Assembly (NCBI GenBank): GCA_009746045.1 | Contig: RPFO01000225.1 | Span: 1,105,090-1,169,089, forward strand | DNA: 64,000 nt | Origin: Mesostigma viride | Taxonomy: Eukaryota > Streptophyta > Mesostigmatophyceae > Mesostigmatales > Mesostigmataceae | Reading direction: 5' to 3' | Made by a program: the position numbers and the translations under genes | The notes under the pieces: model-generated | Told to the model about the DNA's origin: nothing | The model's input: the letters and a program-made list of their open reading frames with translations, nothing else | Databases searched by the model: none | Part shown: in pieces, positions 22,078 through 32,787 of the stretch | Layout of the letters: every line of letters starts with the position of its first letter | Numbering within the stretch: the first letter of the stretch is position 1

Positions 22078-23898
22078 CTCAAGGATGGGCTGGAGGACCG
22101 TAGTGTACGCCGCACCCGGCACCGTAGGAAACTCTACTGTAAGGGCATCCGAAGCCATAATGCCCAGAGGGGGAGGGTAAGCCCACTGAAACCCACCGTA
22201 GGTGTCCAAGTCGTTGTGGCGCCTCGCCCAGCGATACAGGACGCGCCGGACCAGGATCTCACCCTCGAACACCGGATCAGCTAAAATAACCATGTCGAAC
22301 GGAGGCCGATCAGTCTCAATGGGTAGGCCACGATCCCGGGGCGCCCGACACACCTGGGAGAACCCATAGGACATGGGAGAGATGGCAAGCTCAGCAGAGG
22401 CGCGCGGCAGGTCACACTGTCGGCAGGCGAGTGCGGACATACCATACCCCGGAATGGGCGTGTCACGCGACTCCGGCGTCGCGTGCACCACAGAAGGAGC
22501 CCTGTCCCGATCACCCTGGGACAACTCCCTGAGGGAATCGGCAGCGCGGGTGGCACGAGGATCCTGACCGGTGGACCGAACAACCGCGGCCAAAGACCGC
22601 GAGGCCGAAGGAGGAGGGACCGGAGCAGGGGCTGACGCAGGGGCAGGAGCCGACACCGACGCAGGGGGCACTGGTAAAACAGGAGGTCGCGCCGGACCTG
22701 AAGCCAGAGAGGGCCGTGACGGACCCACCAACGACGCAGGCGCGCCGGTCTCCGTTGCCGGTGCACCCTCAGGCCACATGTTGAAAATGGGGCCCGTAGG
22801 GACAGGCAGTCCTGCATAAGATTGACTACCATCCAGGCCCCAGTCAGGAACCGGAATCCTCTGCGGAGGACCACCCTCCCAAAGTCTGGGAAGCCCGCTA
22901 GTATCGCCAAAGAAACCCCGCGACGTCTGCGCCTGAGCGGGAGGAGGCTCGGAAGCAGCGACGGAGGGCGAGCTAACAGGGGCAGGAGACTCCCGCGTAG
23001 GCGCAGGTAGAGCGGTAACAGGCGCAGAGGCAGCAGGAGTCGCAGGAGCCGCCGGAACCACAGCGACCGCGGGCGCAGGCGGGGGCGCGGGCGAAGCCGT
23101 AGTCGCCGGGGCGACAGAAGGGGTAGGGGGCGCGGATCCAGCCGGCGTGGCCGGGACCTGCGCCTGGGCCGCAAGGAAGGCCCCAAACGCCGTGGTCAAA
23201 GACTGGATCTGAGCCTGCATAGCCGAGACCGTCGCCGAAAGAGGATCAGGCAAACCCGAAGGGGTAGGCTCCACTGCGACATCCCGGGTCGACCGAGGGG
23301 ACGACGGGACCGGAGAGGGAGGGACAGACACCGAGGAGGCGGACGCAGCGCTCGAGGCAGAATAATCTGGAGTATAATGTACCTCGGCTGGGGCGCCCGA
23401 AGGGGTAGGACCACTAACCGCTAGTCCCGCCGACTGATCAGCTATCTCCATGAACTCTACGGCCCGTAAAAGGTCGCAGGGGTTCTCGTCTACCTCAGCA
23501 TCACCCTCAGCTGGAAGCCACGGGAACACCTCCCGTAGGCAGGTACGGCCCACAGGAGTGGAGAGGTAGGAGAACACACGGCAACACCGGAGAACCGCAT
23601 CTATCTGCCCCAAGGCGGGACAGCTGGAACCACACCCCAACAAACAGTGTCCGGCATCATCGAAACCGTGCAGGACAAGCTGGTGCGGCTCATCAGGGGA
23701 AGGACCATACCACGTGACCCCGAAGAGGGCCGCCCTGACTAAGCTCGCATGTTGGGCCTGAAGGGCCGGCTGCACAACGCCACCCCGGTAACATGATCGC
23801 GACACCCAACGGCCCGGAAGGGCCTCGAAATACAGCTCAGGGTCCGGTAGGGGCAGGGACGGCAGCGGGCTCTCAGCCGGAGGGGTAGGCTCTGTCAT
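22078..23898 (-). pseudogene. Gypsy ORF3, N-terminal part (unknown function)
   Basis: ATG at 23898 is 77 nt after the integrase stop. 607 codons lead to the H insertion. Order: an ordered N-terminus (DPELYFEALPGRWVSRSCYR, CLLGCGSSCPALGQ with a Cys cluster), a long Pro/Ala/Ser/Val-rich middle, then an ordered end (FDMVILADPVFEGEILVRR). With the piece at 11922-12416 it totals 771 codons. It sits where retroviral elements hold env, but I see no signal peptide or clear membrane anchor and do not call it an envelope. Confidence 0.7.
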
Positions 23899-23974
23899 GA
23901 CGGCTGCGGAGGGGAGGGGACAACCAACCACCCGTCGACAGCAGACATAACATAAGAGAGGAGAAGGCCTACGA

Positions 23975-25650
23975 CTAGAGCTTGTGCAGGGTTTTATATT
24001 CCTGCAGCAGGCGACTACACCCATCTAGCTCACTCTCCGTATACCAAACCTTATCTACTTCACTACGAGCATACATCCACTTCACTTTATACTGACGCTG
24101 GGTACCGCGGCCCTTTTTGATATCTCGATGGGCCACGATGCTTTCTACTTCGTCTTCTACTTCCCCAGTGTCAGGATTATGCTCTAAAGGGGCAGGCGCT
24201 AACTCCCTGCCAGCGAACGTACTAGGGTGGTACAGTTTAAGCTGGCTCCTATGGAAGGTGTTTGAATGCGTTTGCCAAGAGGTAGGGATATCGACCTTAT
24301 ACAAGAAATTTCCTACCCTAGACAACACATGGAAGGGTCCTAAGAAGGCAGGCCTAAGTTTGACCTTCAGTTCTGCTTCAAACTTATGAGCAAAACGGCC
24401 AACACGGGGGCCTTCTACTAATACTAGATCTCCTACTTCTATCTCAGGTGCTCGTCTATCTAAGGAGGCACGCAACCTAGCAAGGTACTTAGCCTGAGCT
24501 TTTTGATACCCTGAGATCGCGTGGTCATGAGCAGTTTTCATTCTATCTAGTAAGGACTGTACACCTTCTACAGTATCTCGGGACACATCATCCTTGTCCC
24601 GTAGAGGACTAGCTAAGAGAGAGGTAGGGGTAAGGGGCTGTCTCCCAGTATCTAAGAAGAAGGGCGTATATCCATGCGCAGCTTGGGGACAATTGTTGAG
24701 GGAGAACTCTACCAAACATAAATAATCCTCCCAATCACTACCCGAGCCATTAACATAGTGCCTAAGCGCTTCTTCTACTACTCTATTAAGACGCTCTACT
24801 AAATGAGAGGAGGAGGAGTGGTAGGCAGTACCGTAGGTAACCTTGGTACCGATGGCAGCGAAAAACTGCTGCCAAAAATCTGAGGTAAATAATTTATCCT
24901 TATCACTAATAAACTGCCTACTCAATCCATGATATCTATATACATTATTGAGGTATAGGCGTGCGCAATCACGTGCGGTGAGTTCTAAAGGACACGGCAC
25001 AAGATGGCACATACGAGTAAAACGATCTATGAACACAAGGATTTGGGCATTGCCCCTATCATTCTTTCTAAAAGGTCCTACAAAATCCATCATGATAGAA
25101 TCCCAAGGCATGATAGGGTCAGGCAAGGTCCTAGGTTCTGCTATCTGTCCTACATTATTGGGTTTCATTTCCTGGCAAGATTGACAAGTTCTAACATACT
25201 CATCCACATCCTTATAAAGGGAAGGCCAGTAATAAGAGCGGGCTACTAGGTCCCGTACCCGTTTACCACCCTGGTGAGCAGCTAAGTCATGCAACTCAAA
25301 GAGCAAGGAGGAGCGACAGATAGGAGGGACATACAGGCGCCATTGAGGGGGAGAATCTGCTATCTGCACATATAAAAACCCACCTACAAATTTACAAGGG
25401 TGCTTGCCTAATTGTTGGGGATGTGCAGCAATGGCAGCTAATGCTTCCGGCTCAGTGGCCGTAAATCTACTAATAAGGCGTTCAAGATCAGAGGTAGGCA
25501 TCGCTACAGAAGTATCCAGAACAGGTTTAAAGAGATCTCCTACCGCCTTGCCGAAGAGAAGGGGAGGTCCTAGGGGGACTACGTTTTCATAAGACTTTCC
25601 TGACCTAGTCGCTATATGGCTAAGCGGTATAGAAATTTTATTTTTCCCCT
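23975..25650 (-). pseudogene. Integrase with C-terminal chromodomain (gypsy pol)
   Basis: Frame open from just after the C7 run at 25651-25657 to the stop at 23975. Zinc-binding HHCC segment: HDLAAHQ then CQSCQEMK. Catalytic core: Asp in MMDFVGPF, Asp in FISDKDK and Glu in VERLNRVVEE, i.e. DDE. A GPF-like basic region precedes a chromodomain (VESIVAHRDIKKG, YKVKWMY, WYTESEL). Chromodomain integrases of chromoviruses direct insertion to heterochromatin marks. Upstream it would be fused to RT-RNase H; the frame change at the homopolymer separates them here. Confidence 0.9.
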
Positions 25651-27182
25651 CCCCCCCACCGAGGCCACAGGAAGGGCCTCACACGGGAGAGAGAGTCCTA
25701 CGTGAGAAAGGAGATCAGGCATGCGAACAGCTGTATGAAAGAGGTAGGCATAGGAATCATCATCAGGTAGTTCACCATAAGGGGTTACACCCATAGTAGT
25801 AGGAACTAGAGTAATATTGAGAACATCAAGGTCCTCGAAGAAGGAATAGTCTGCACGACGAGAGAGTGCATCTGGTACTATGTTATCTACACCCTTGACA
25901 TACTGAAGTTTAAAAGGGGAAAACTGTGCTAAAAATTCCATCCAGCGCGCTTGCCGAGGGGTAAGGTTGGGTTGGGAGAGAAGATGGGTAAGGGGACGAT
26001 GATCCGTTTGGATAACTAACCTATAAGGATCTAGCTCACAGGGTTCATTCAGGCAGACATCAAATTGAGCACCTTTAAGGAAGTGCTGCCACGCGTGGCA
26101 ACAATACACCACCGCTAAGAGTTCCTGCTGGTGGACGGGATAGTTACGCTCCGCAGGGAGCATTGTCCTAGAGATATATTCAATTGGCTGTAAGCCCTGA
26201 CCCTGATCCTGGAGAAGGACACCACCTATAGCTACTTTACTAGCATCTGTAGCCACAACAAAGGGTTTAGTAGTATCCGGTAGGATGAGTACAGGAGGGG
26301 AAAGGAGTAGGGATTTTAGGCACTGAAAAGCAGACTGACACTCACTACTCCAAACAAAGGGGATATCCTTCTTTAATAAATGATTAATAGGGGCTGCTAT
26401 AGTGGCGAAACGCGGGATAAAACGCCTATAGTAAGAAGCAATTCCTAGGAAACTACGTACACCTTTAACGTCGGTAGGAGTAGGCCATTCCTGAATTGAC
26501 TTAGTTTTATCCGGGTCGGTAGCGACCCCGGCATCTGACAGAACGTGCCCTAAAAATGGGACACTCCTACCCGAACGCACTTTAGCACGGCGCGCCCACA
26601 AAGAATTTTCAGCCATTATTTCTAATACTTTCTTTAAATCACGTAGGTGCGTTTCAAAATCAGGAGAGTAAATAAGAATATCATCTAAGTAAGCTTGAGC
26701 ACAAGAACGGTCATGCTCAGATAAAGAAACAGAGGAGAAGGAGGGATCCTTTAGATCAGAGGACACCTGAGGAAGATGAGAATTTCCCATAACAGGTCTA
26801 AGCACTTCATTCATTAACATTTGAAAAGAGGCAGGCGAGTTACAGAGTCCCATAGCCGCTACTCTAAACTGGTAATGACCAAAAGGGGTAGCAAAGGCGG
26901 TTTTATGGCAATCCTCAGGAGCTATCCGCAACTGCCAAAAACCATCCGCACAATCCAGTACTGTGAAACAAGTGGAACCTTTAACCTTATTAAATATATC
27001 GTCAATACGAGGTAGAGGGTATTTAGATTTCACAGTAATATCATTCAACTTCCTATAATCAGTAACTAGGCGAAACTTGCCATTTGGCTTAGGAACTAAC
27101 AGGACACCAGCTGAGTAGGGGGAGTTACTAGGCTCTATCAATCCTGCTTCTAATAATGACACTAAAATCTGTTTTAGTTCCT
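25612..27182 (-). pseudogene. Reverse transcriptase (palm onward) and RNase H (gypsy pol)
   Basis: Begins right after E2 with KELKQILVSLLEAGLIEPS. Contains FRLVTDYRKLND, the catalytic YLDD in QAYLDDILIYS, thumb and connection, then RNase H: ATDASKVAIGGVLLQ, QQELLAVVY and QTDHRPLTHLL. The frame stops at 25612. Shifting by one base at the seven-C run 25651-25657 would lead into the integrase frame, so one G (minus strand) seems lost. The N-terminal RT part lies on the other side of E2. Confidence 0.92.
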
Positions 27183-27186
27183 TTAA

Positions 27187-28875
27187 CCCCTAAATGGTCT
27201 GAGATCCTGCCGATAAATCGGCTGGATCTTCACAATTTTGCAAACCAGATGCCATCCAACCTACCCATATCCAATGGCTGTCCTTGGGGGCCAAGCATGT
27301 CCATGAGTTGCCCTTCGGGTTGGTATATCACAACCTCACATATATGCAGGGTAGGCCATATATAACTGCCGTCAAAGTAAGGGGGGTCAAGACGCGCGTT
27401 TTCATTTTTGGTAGAATGTGCATTTTGAATTATGTTATAAGACCTAGGCACCTACCACTTCAGGGATGATAAACAATTAGTTGCTGAACAGTTTGAGCCA
27501 TTGGGGTCATCATTTGGGTGGGTATACCAGCAGTTACACCCAGTACAGCCCATAGGGGTACCGTTGGTAAAAAGCAACCAAGGGGGTAAGGGTGGGCATA
27601 CTACCTACTAATATGGCCACCAACCATGCCAAACAATACATTTCCCTTCCACAATGATGGGGAAACATAACTGCATCATCACACTGCCCTTACATGGCAC
27701 CTATGTGCAGGTGCTACCTTGTCCATGCACGTAGGTAACGTGGTACGGATACCCTACGCAAGGCATGCATTCTAGGAGGCAGCCACCAACAAACTAGTGA
27801 TGTTGAGCCTATTTCAGCCTGCCCTAGCAAGGATAAACTAGGCCTAAGCTGCTATAGCTTGCCAGGTGATGGCCAGCACACCTGGTGGCACATGCTGTCA
27901 ATGGGAAGCTTTTACTCACCAGTTACGTGCTTGATGATGCCACAGAGACCAGCCAACTGCCTCACACTCATGCAATATGTGTATGGGAAATGTATAACAA
28001 ACATATATGGAGGTATTCAAACCCATACAGCCTCTAAAACTTATCACCATCACCCTGTGGCAGGTCAACTGACTGAGGGAAGCATCTAAGAAGGGTGTTT
28101 TAGAAAGGGGCCAGGCCAGGGTCAAGAAAGAGCATGAATTATGCAAAAAGAATGTGCTACACAAGCTAGAACGTATATATAAACGTCAAACATCGATAGG
28201 AAAACGATGCTTAAGCTTTACCAGGCATGGATGGCGTTACCTTGGCCCAGGCGGTGGCCGCAAAATGGCGCATTTCGGCACACCAAAGTTGTGCAGCATG
28301 GTCGCTGGATTCGGCGATTTCTGGCCACCCTTGCACGTTTACGACTGAAATGTATCATAAAAAGTACAAAGAAACCGATATATCCTTTAAAATACGCCGG
28401 AAAGGTATTGCTGTCAACGTTTCTATCGTCCGGCCTGATCGCAGTTTTTTTCCAGCAAGAACGCTGCCGACACCTATCAAATGGCATTCCGCGAACCAAA
28501 AATTGGGCTGTATGATCTTTAGGACGTATAAAATCAATATCCTAAGTTTGGTCAGAAAATTCGAACGAAAACGTAAATGCCATGCGTGGGCGCAAGCCGC
28601 CATGGCCAGGTCGTCGTTTTCCGGAATGCACGTTGTACGTGAAAAAGTACCCTGACCCCTTGTACTTTGACCGGCCAGAACACCTCTATAACTTTGTCAG
28701 AAGTATGCAAACCCATATACCATGCTTTAGAGTATTTTATAAACTTTCGATCTTCTCAGCTAAACGTTTCCTAATTCTCAATAGTTTTCGCGGCATTTGG
28801 TCGCCCGAGAAGGGGCCGATGCATCGGCTGGAACTCGATTTTTGGCGGAAAATCGGCCGCAAGACCATTTAGGGG
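27187..28875 (-). mobile_element. E2: TTAA element inserted in gypsy pol
   Basis: Ends CCCCTAAATGG and CCATTTAGGGG, flanked by TTAA at 27183-27186 and 28876-28879. 1689 bp, in the opposite orientation to E1, E3 and E4. The target is exactly between the codons for MGPTEL and KELKQ of the RT; removing the element plus one TTAA restores an unbroken frame. Full-length internal match to E3 and E4, no transposase ORF. Confidence 0.9.
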
Positions 28876-28879
28876 TTAA

Positions 28880-29265
28880 CTCGGTAGGGCCCATTCTATA
28901 CATCGGAGAGTGCGTAGGAACTGCACCGTCCTTGATAACTACACGGTGTAAAACAGAACGAGGAGGAGGATAAGAAGGAGTCTTTTCTTCAAATACTTTT
29001 GAGGAATCTATCACAGCCATGTATCTTACTATTTCATTTTCAGTAAATCCTACTCCTATTGTATCCACTGTATTTACATCTATATCCACACTATTGTTAG
29101 TGCTAGGTATCTGTTGTACTTCTAACTGAAGGAACATACATAATAGGTATCCATTTTGCTTTAATTCAGAACGTAATTCGTCATTTGACATTATTACTTC
29201 AGGTATAGGTCTTACAGGAGGATCAACAGGTGTAGGATCGGAGTAATATCTACCAAGGATAAATT
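28880..29265 (-). pseudogene. Start of the pol (-1) frame: RT N-terminus
   Basis: Open in the -1 frame from the slippery site. Reads RYYSDPTPVDPPVRPIPEV, an acidic linker and then HRVVIKDGAVPTHSPMYRM, the standard gypsy RT start (His-Ile, P...YR). Cut by E2 immediately after TEL. Confidence 0.85.
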
Positions 29266-30828
29266 TTCCAATCTATAATGACGTTCAGGTACCCAGTAAG
29301 AGCTATCTGGAAACCAAATGACCATGGTATCATAATTAATAGTAATCTTATTATCCTGGTGCCAATCTAATCCTAGTAATACATCAGCGGTAGTGATAGG
29401 GCCTATAGTGGCCGTCAGGTTGACAGTACGTCCTTGTATAACCATGGGAAGGGACACCGTACCCGGGGAATGACTGGTGCGACCATCAGCATAATGAACA
29501 GTAACGGGTTTGGTGTGAGGGGTAGGGACTAGTCCTAAACGTCTAACTAGGGCCTCGCTCACAAAGGAGCTAGCCGCACCGCTATCTACCAACACAGAGA
29601 CATTCAAGAGTTCATCAGCATGCAAGAAGGGGTCTACAACAGTGTGAGGGACGGTTAAACCACCATTCAAGAACATAAGAGGACGCACACGTAGTGGTAG
29701 GGATGATTCAGCTCCTACAGAGGTTATAAAAACAGGCAAGCAAAAATTAATATCTGGGGTACTATCTAAGGACCTGTCCAGGTTACCCCCGGCTGACAGG
29801 CCTACTGTTCCCCTCCCCCCCAAATCCATAGGAACGAACCCCGAAGAAGACCCTGGCGGAAAAGCCACTGCTGGAGGGTCACGAGGGATTGAAGAGGGTG
29901 CGGGAGCCTGATTATCATAGGGGAACCCTGGGGATCCTGTCTGCACAGCATTCAGCCTACTAGGGGTAGCTGAAGGAATGTGTCCTGAAGTGGGACGAAT
30001 AGGAGCACGCTGAGGGGTACGAGGAGGGCGAGCGTCGGGATGAGGGGGAGCACCCGAAAGGAACTTGGGGCATTCACGTTTAAGGTGACCTACTTCCTTA
30101 CAATGATAGCAGGTAATATGAGAGACATCCAGAGCTGAAAGGTCAGTCACACAGATATCTAATTCTTCTACATAGGAGTTTTCCTCCTCAGGGGTAAGGC
30201 TTATATTATTAATAAGGGAACGGGTAGGAAGAGAAGGTGTGGAGAAGAAATCTGCTACTCGTAAAAGATGCTGACGCACATGCTTGAGGGGCAGGTCAGT
30301 AAAACGGTAGGCAGAGAACTGGCGCTTGACTTCACGCAATAAGGGTCTACTGAGGCCCTGAAGGAAGCGAGCACGTACTTCTGCACCCGACAAATCCCTA
30401 ATTCGTACCATCTGAGCATCAAACTCTTTCATATATTCTTTGAAGGACTTGGTACCCTGCTGCAAGGTGCCAAAGGATAATCTATCCTGCCAATCTGCAT
30501 CGGGAGGGACTAAATGGTTCTCTAAACGCTTGAACAATTCTGCTACAGAGTTTGGGTAGGCATGAGAGGCAAGAGACTCACACTGGATGAGGTTAGCAAG
30601 TTCAGGAGTAATGCAGGTAGTAAGATAATGAGGAACTAGTACAGCATCAGAGAGGCGCCACCTATTGTGGTTCTGCCAGGACTCTGTGTTCTGGGTGAGC
30701 AACATAATGAAGGTGAAAAACTGTTGAGGGGTAGACTTGACATCCAGCTTAGGAAGGTTGGCAAAGAGGGGAAGAGCAGGAGGCTTAGGGGGATTAGAAG
30801 AATCAGTTTTTCCCATAGGGCCACTATC
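29212..30828 (-). pseudogene. Gag (capsid, zinc knuckle) and aspartic protease
   Basis: Frame continues Gag after the SINE-like insert. Capsid-like helices (residues about 40-200 of this part, including WQDRLSFGTLQQGTKSFKEY), a CCHC knuckle CYHCKEVGHLKREC, a Pro/Ser-rich spacer, then retropepsin-like protease with VLVDSGAASSFV (catalytic DSGA) and ADVLLGLDWH. Ends at TAA 29212, 48 nt past an A AAT TTA heptamer, so pol is probably made by -1 frameshifting. Upstream sequence is separated by the 30841-31074 insert. Confidence 0.9.
29260..29266 (-). promoter_or_regulatory. Putative -1 ribosomal frameshift site between protease and RT
   Basis: Minus-strand AAATTTA, read in the Gag frame as A AAT TTA. 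This matches the X XXY YYZ pattern used by some retroviruses. The -1 frame is open from here into RT, and the Gag-protease frame stops 48 nt later. Any downstream pseudoknot has not been modelled. Confidence 0.65.
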
Positions 30829-30840
30829 TTCCACTGCTAC

Positions 30841-31074
30841 TTGCCCACGCTCCTTGCTATGACATGCTCACATGGGTCTTATTGCACCCACAGTTTGCCG
30901 GATCGTTAGCCTGTCCTTTTAGCTAGCCGCGCCCGATTGCAGCTGTGGCATGCCTTTGGCATGAAGGAGACTGGGGGTCTCTGCCCTTTCTCCTGTAGTG
31001 CACACACAGGGATTAAAAGCACTTCGGTGCTCCGTGACTCCCCAACGGGAGCACGAGTTTAATTAATTAATTAA
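30841..31074 (+). mobile_element. SINE-like insertion in gypsy gag
   Basis: 234 bp flanked by a 12-bp duplication TTCCACTGCTAC (30829-30840, 31075-31086). The 3' end is a (TTAA)n tail after GGGAGCACGAGTTT. A long duplication and simple-sequence tail suggest LINE-style target-primed insertion. Similar tails follow GGAAGCACGAGCTTAATTAA near 43800 and a variant near 59870. It splits gag after codons for AYVAVE. Confidence 0.65.
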
Positions 31075-31086
31075 TTCCACTGCTAC

Positions 31087-31776
31087 ATAAGCGGGATAGA
31101 AGGAAGGGATAGGAAAAGTCTTGGGTAGGGGTCTAGAGGGAGCCACCGTTTCCGGATGGTGCCCATAGGAGAAGGGGACAGTATATTGCTCACGAAGAGA
31201 GGAATAGGCAAAATGATCATAATTCCTATCATCTAGGGGCATGGTACTGAAATCATTATTAACTTCTAAATCAGCCACACGGGTAGGAACCTGGGCAGCC
31301 TCATAGGCCGTCTCAGGGTAGGACCAGGAAGCAGGTGGGAAAAAGGGGACTGCACTAGGGCGCCCAGAAGGGCCGACAGGGGCCGAGGTACGACCCGTGT
31401 TAATAGCAGGCATTGAAGGCACAGGGTGGGAAGGAGGCCTAGGAGCATTGTTAGTGTGTGAGGACCTGCTGGAGGGGTGAGCCAAGGTTGCAGAAGGGGC
31501 AGGGGCCTGGTTCACAACGAAAGAAGGTTCCTCACTAAATCTGACTTGGGAAATACGTTGTTCATAGGTAGGTGGGGTAATTGAGGGACGACGGCGACCA
31601 CCAGCAACAGGAGAAGGCGGTGAGGTACGCAGAATACCTTGAGGAGTGAGATGGTGTACCGTTTCCAAGGAGTCCCGTCGGTTACCACGAGTATTGTTAT
31701 TGTTAATGTTATTAGTAGTAGTATTATTATTATTATTGGTAGGTATAGGCGACATATCTCCACCCACTGGATCCAT
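31087..31776 (-). pseudogene. Gag N-terminal part
   Basis: ATG at 31776; the first 230 codons are Asn/Thr-, then Ser/Pro-rich and disordered (MSPIPTNNNNNTTTNN), followed by YPETAYEAAQVPTRVADLE. Interrupted by the SINE-like insert; the flanking codons match across its target duplication, so it is continuous with the capsid segment at 30828. Confidence 0.75.
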
Positions 31777-31869
31777 CTTTAATTACGTAAAGGAATAGGA
31801 ATCAAAAGAAGAAAGCAACAAAAGAAAAAGGAAAAACCTTGAAGGTCTGCAGCAGGAACAAAATTAAAA

Positions 31870-32262
31870 TCAATCCTTTTTAACAACAGTAATGGATAGG
31901 GAACCAAACTCCAAAGTGAGAGGAGTATCTGAAGCAGATGCAGATGCAGCCCGTTTAGGGGGAGAAGAAGGAGGGGTAGCAAAGACTAGAGCTTCTACTG
32001 GAGGGCGACCATGAGGAGTAGGGCGTACATGCAGGCCTAAATCTGTTTGGCTATGATCTATAAGGAACTGCTGAGCTTCTTCAAAGGACATAAATTTCTT
32101 ATACCTAATTACGTTATATTCACGATTCTGAACGATCTTCCTAGCGTCGGACCAAGAAAGGAAAATGGAGGACCATTGAGGCGTAATCACTACGTAATAT
32201 TTAGCTAGACTATTATCGCTAGAAGAATGGGAAGGAGCAGTAAAAGATCGCCGTTGGCTCAT
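31870..32262 (-). CDS. Gypsy ORF0: RNase H1 hybrid-binding / viroplasmin-like domain protein
   Basis: 130 codons, ATG at 32262, first ORF after the LTR. Residues about 20-75 read KYYVVITPQWSSIFLSW, then a basic turn (DARKIVQNREYNVIRYKKF) and SFEEAQQFLIDH. The order YxV..GIF.SW, VxxxxxxxYKKF, EEAxxFL is that of the small domain at the N-terminus of eukaryotic RNase H1, also present in plant pararetrovirus inclusion proteins. In RNase H1 it binds RNA/DNA hybrids. A role in handling reverse-transcription intermediates is inference. It is a separate ORF 93 nt upstream of gag and appears intact. Confidence 0.72.
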   Translation of the reverse strand: MSQRRSFTAPSHSSSDNSLAKYYVVITPQWSSIFLSWSDARKIVQNREYNVIRYKKFMSFEEAQQFLIDHSQTDLGLHVRPTPHGRPPVEALVFATPPSSPPKRAASASASDTPLTLEFGSLSITVVKKD

Positions 32263-32771
32263 GGTAACGCACCTGGTAGATCTTGAGCAGTCAAATGAGG
32301 AGAACGAGGAGAAGGCGACTTATCTCGGGTGTCTGAAACCGAACCAGATTGACGACGCACGTAGGGACGATGTTTCCAGCGCCAGGTGGTCGTAAGTATC
32401 CGGTTTCAAGAATTCTGCGTCCGGCGAAGGGTCGTCTAAATACGAAGCAGGCACGATGCAGAAAAAGGGTAATCTACGAGACGCTAGCCGTCTCTCTATC
32501 GTCGAACCAAAACCAGCAACTGTCTACGGCAGTAAACCATCTTTCTAAGGAAACAAGACGAGGAGCAGGAGCTATATACGAAAGGATTTTCCGCTTCGAG
32601 CAGGTCTAACGTCTAGGCAGGGCGTGTCCTGAATCAGGCAGCACTATCCTCCTAGCTTGACGGCGACCCGCCCATTACCTGTCAAGTACGTGTCGTCTTC
32701 TTTTTCCCAGCCGCGGAAGGGTTGATTCAATGACGTATGTTGCAAAGGATCGTCGTCTCGCTCTCTATCTA
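32263..32771 (-). other. Gypsy 5' leader
   Basis: About 510 bp between the primer site and ORF0. No credible gene; a plus-strand frame at 32349-32609 looks like chance. Confidence 0.5.
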
Positions 32772-32786
32772 AACTACCTCCGAGTC
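32772..32786 (-). promoter_or_regulatory. Primer-binding site of the gypsy element
   Basis: One base inside the 5' LTR, minus strand TGGACTCGGAGGTAG begins with the TGG that pairs with a tRNA 3' CCA. The implied tRNA end is CTACCTCCGAGTCCA, which differs from initiator tRNA-Met in the form I know. The donor tRNA is unknown. Confidence 0.6.
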
Positions 32787-32787
32787 C

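Noticed and set aside
22281-23186. 301-codon Arg/Leu-rich frame overlapping gypsy ORF3
   Set aside because: A frame-shadow of the Pro/Ala/Ser-rich ORF3; composition is that expected from its codons.
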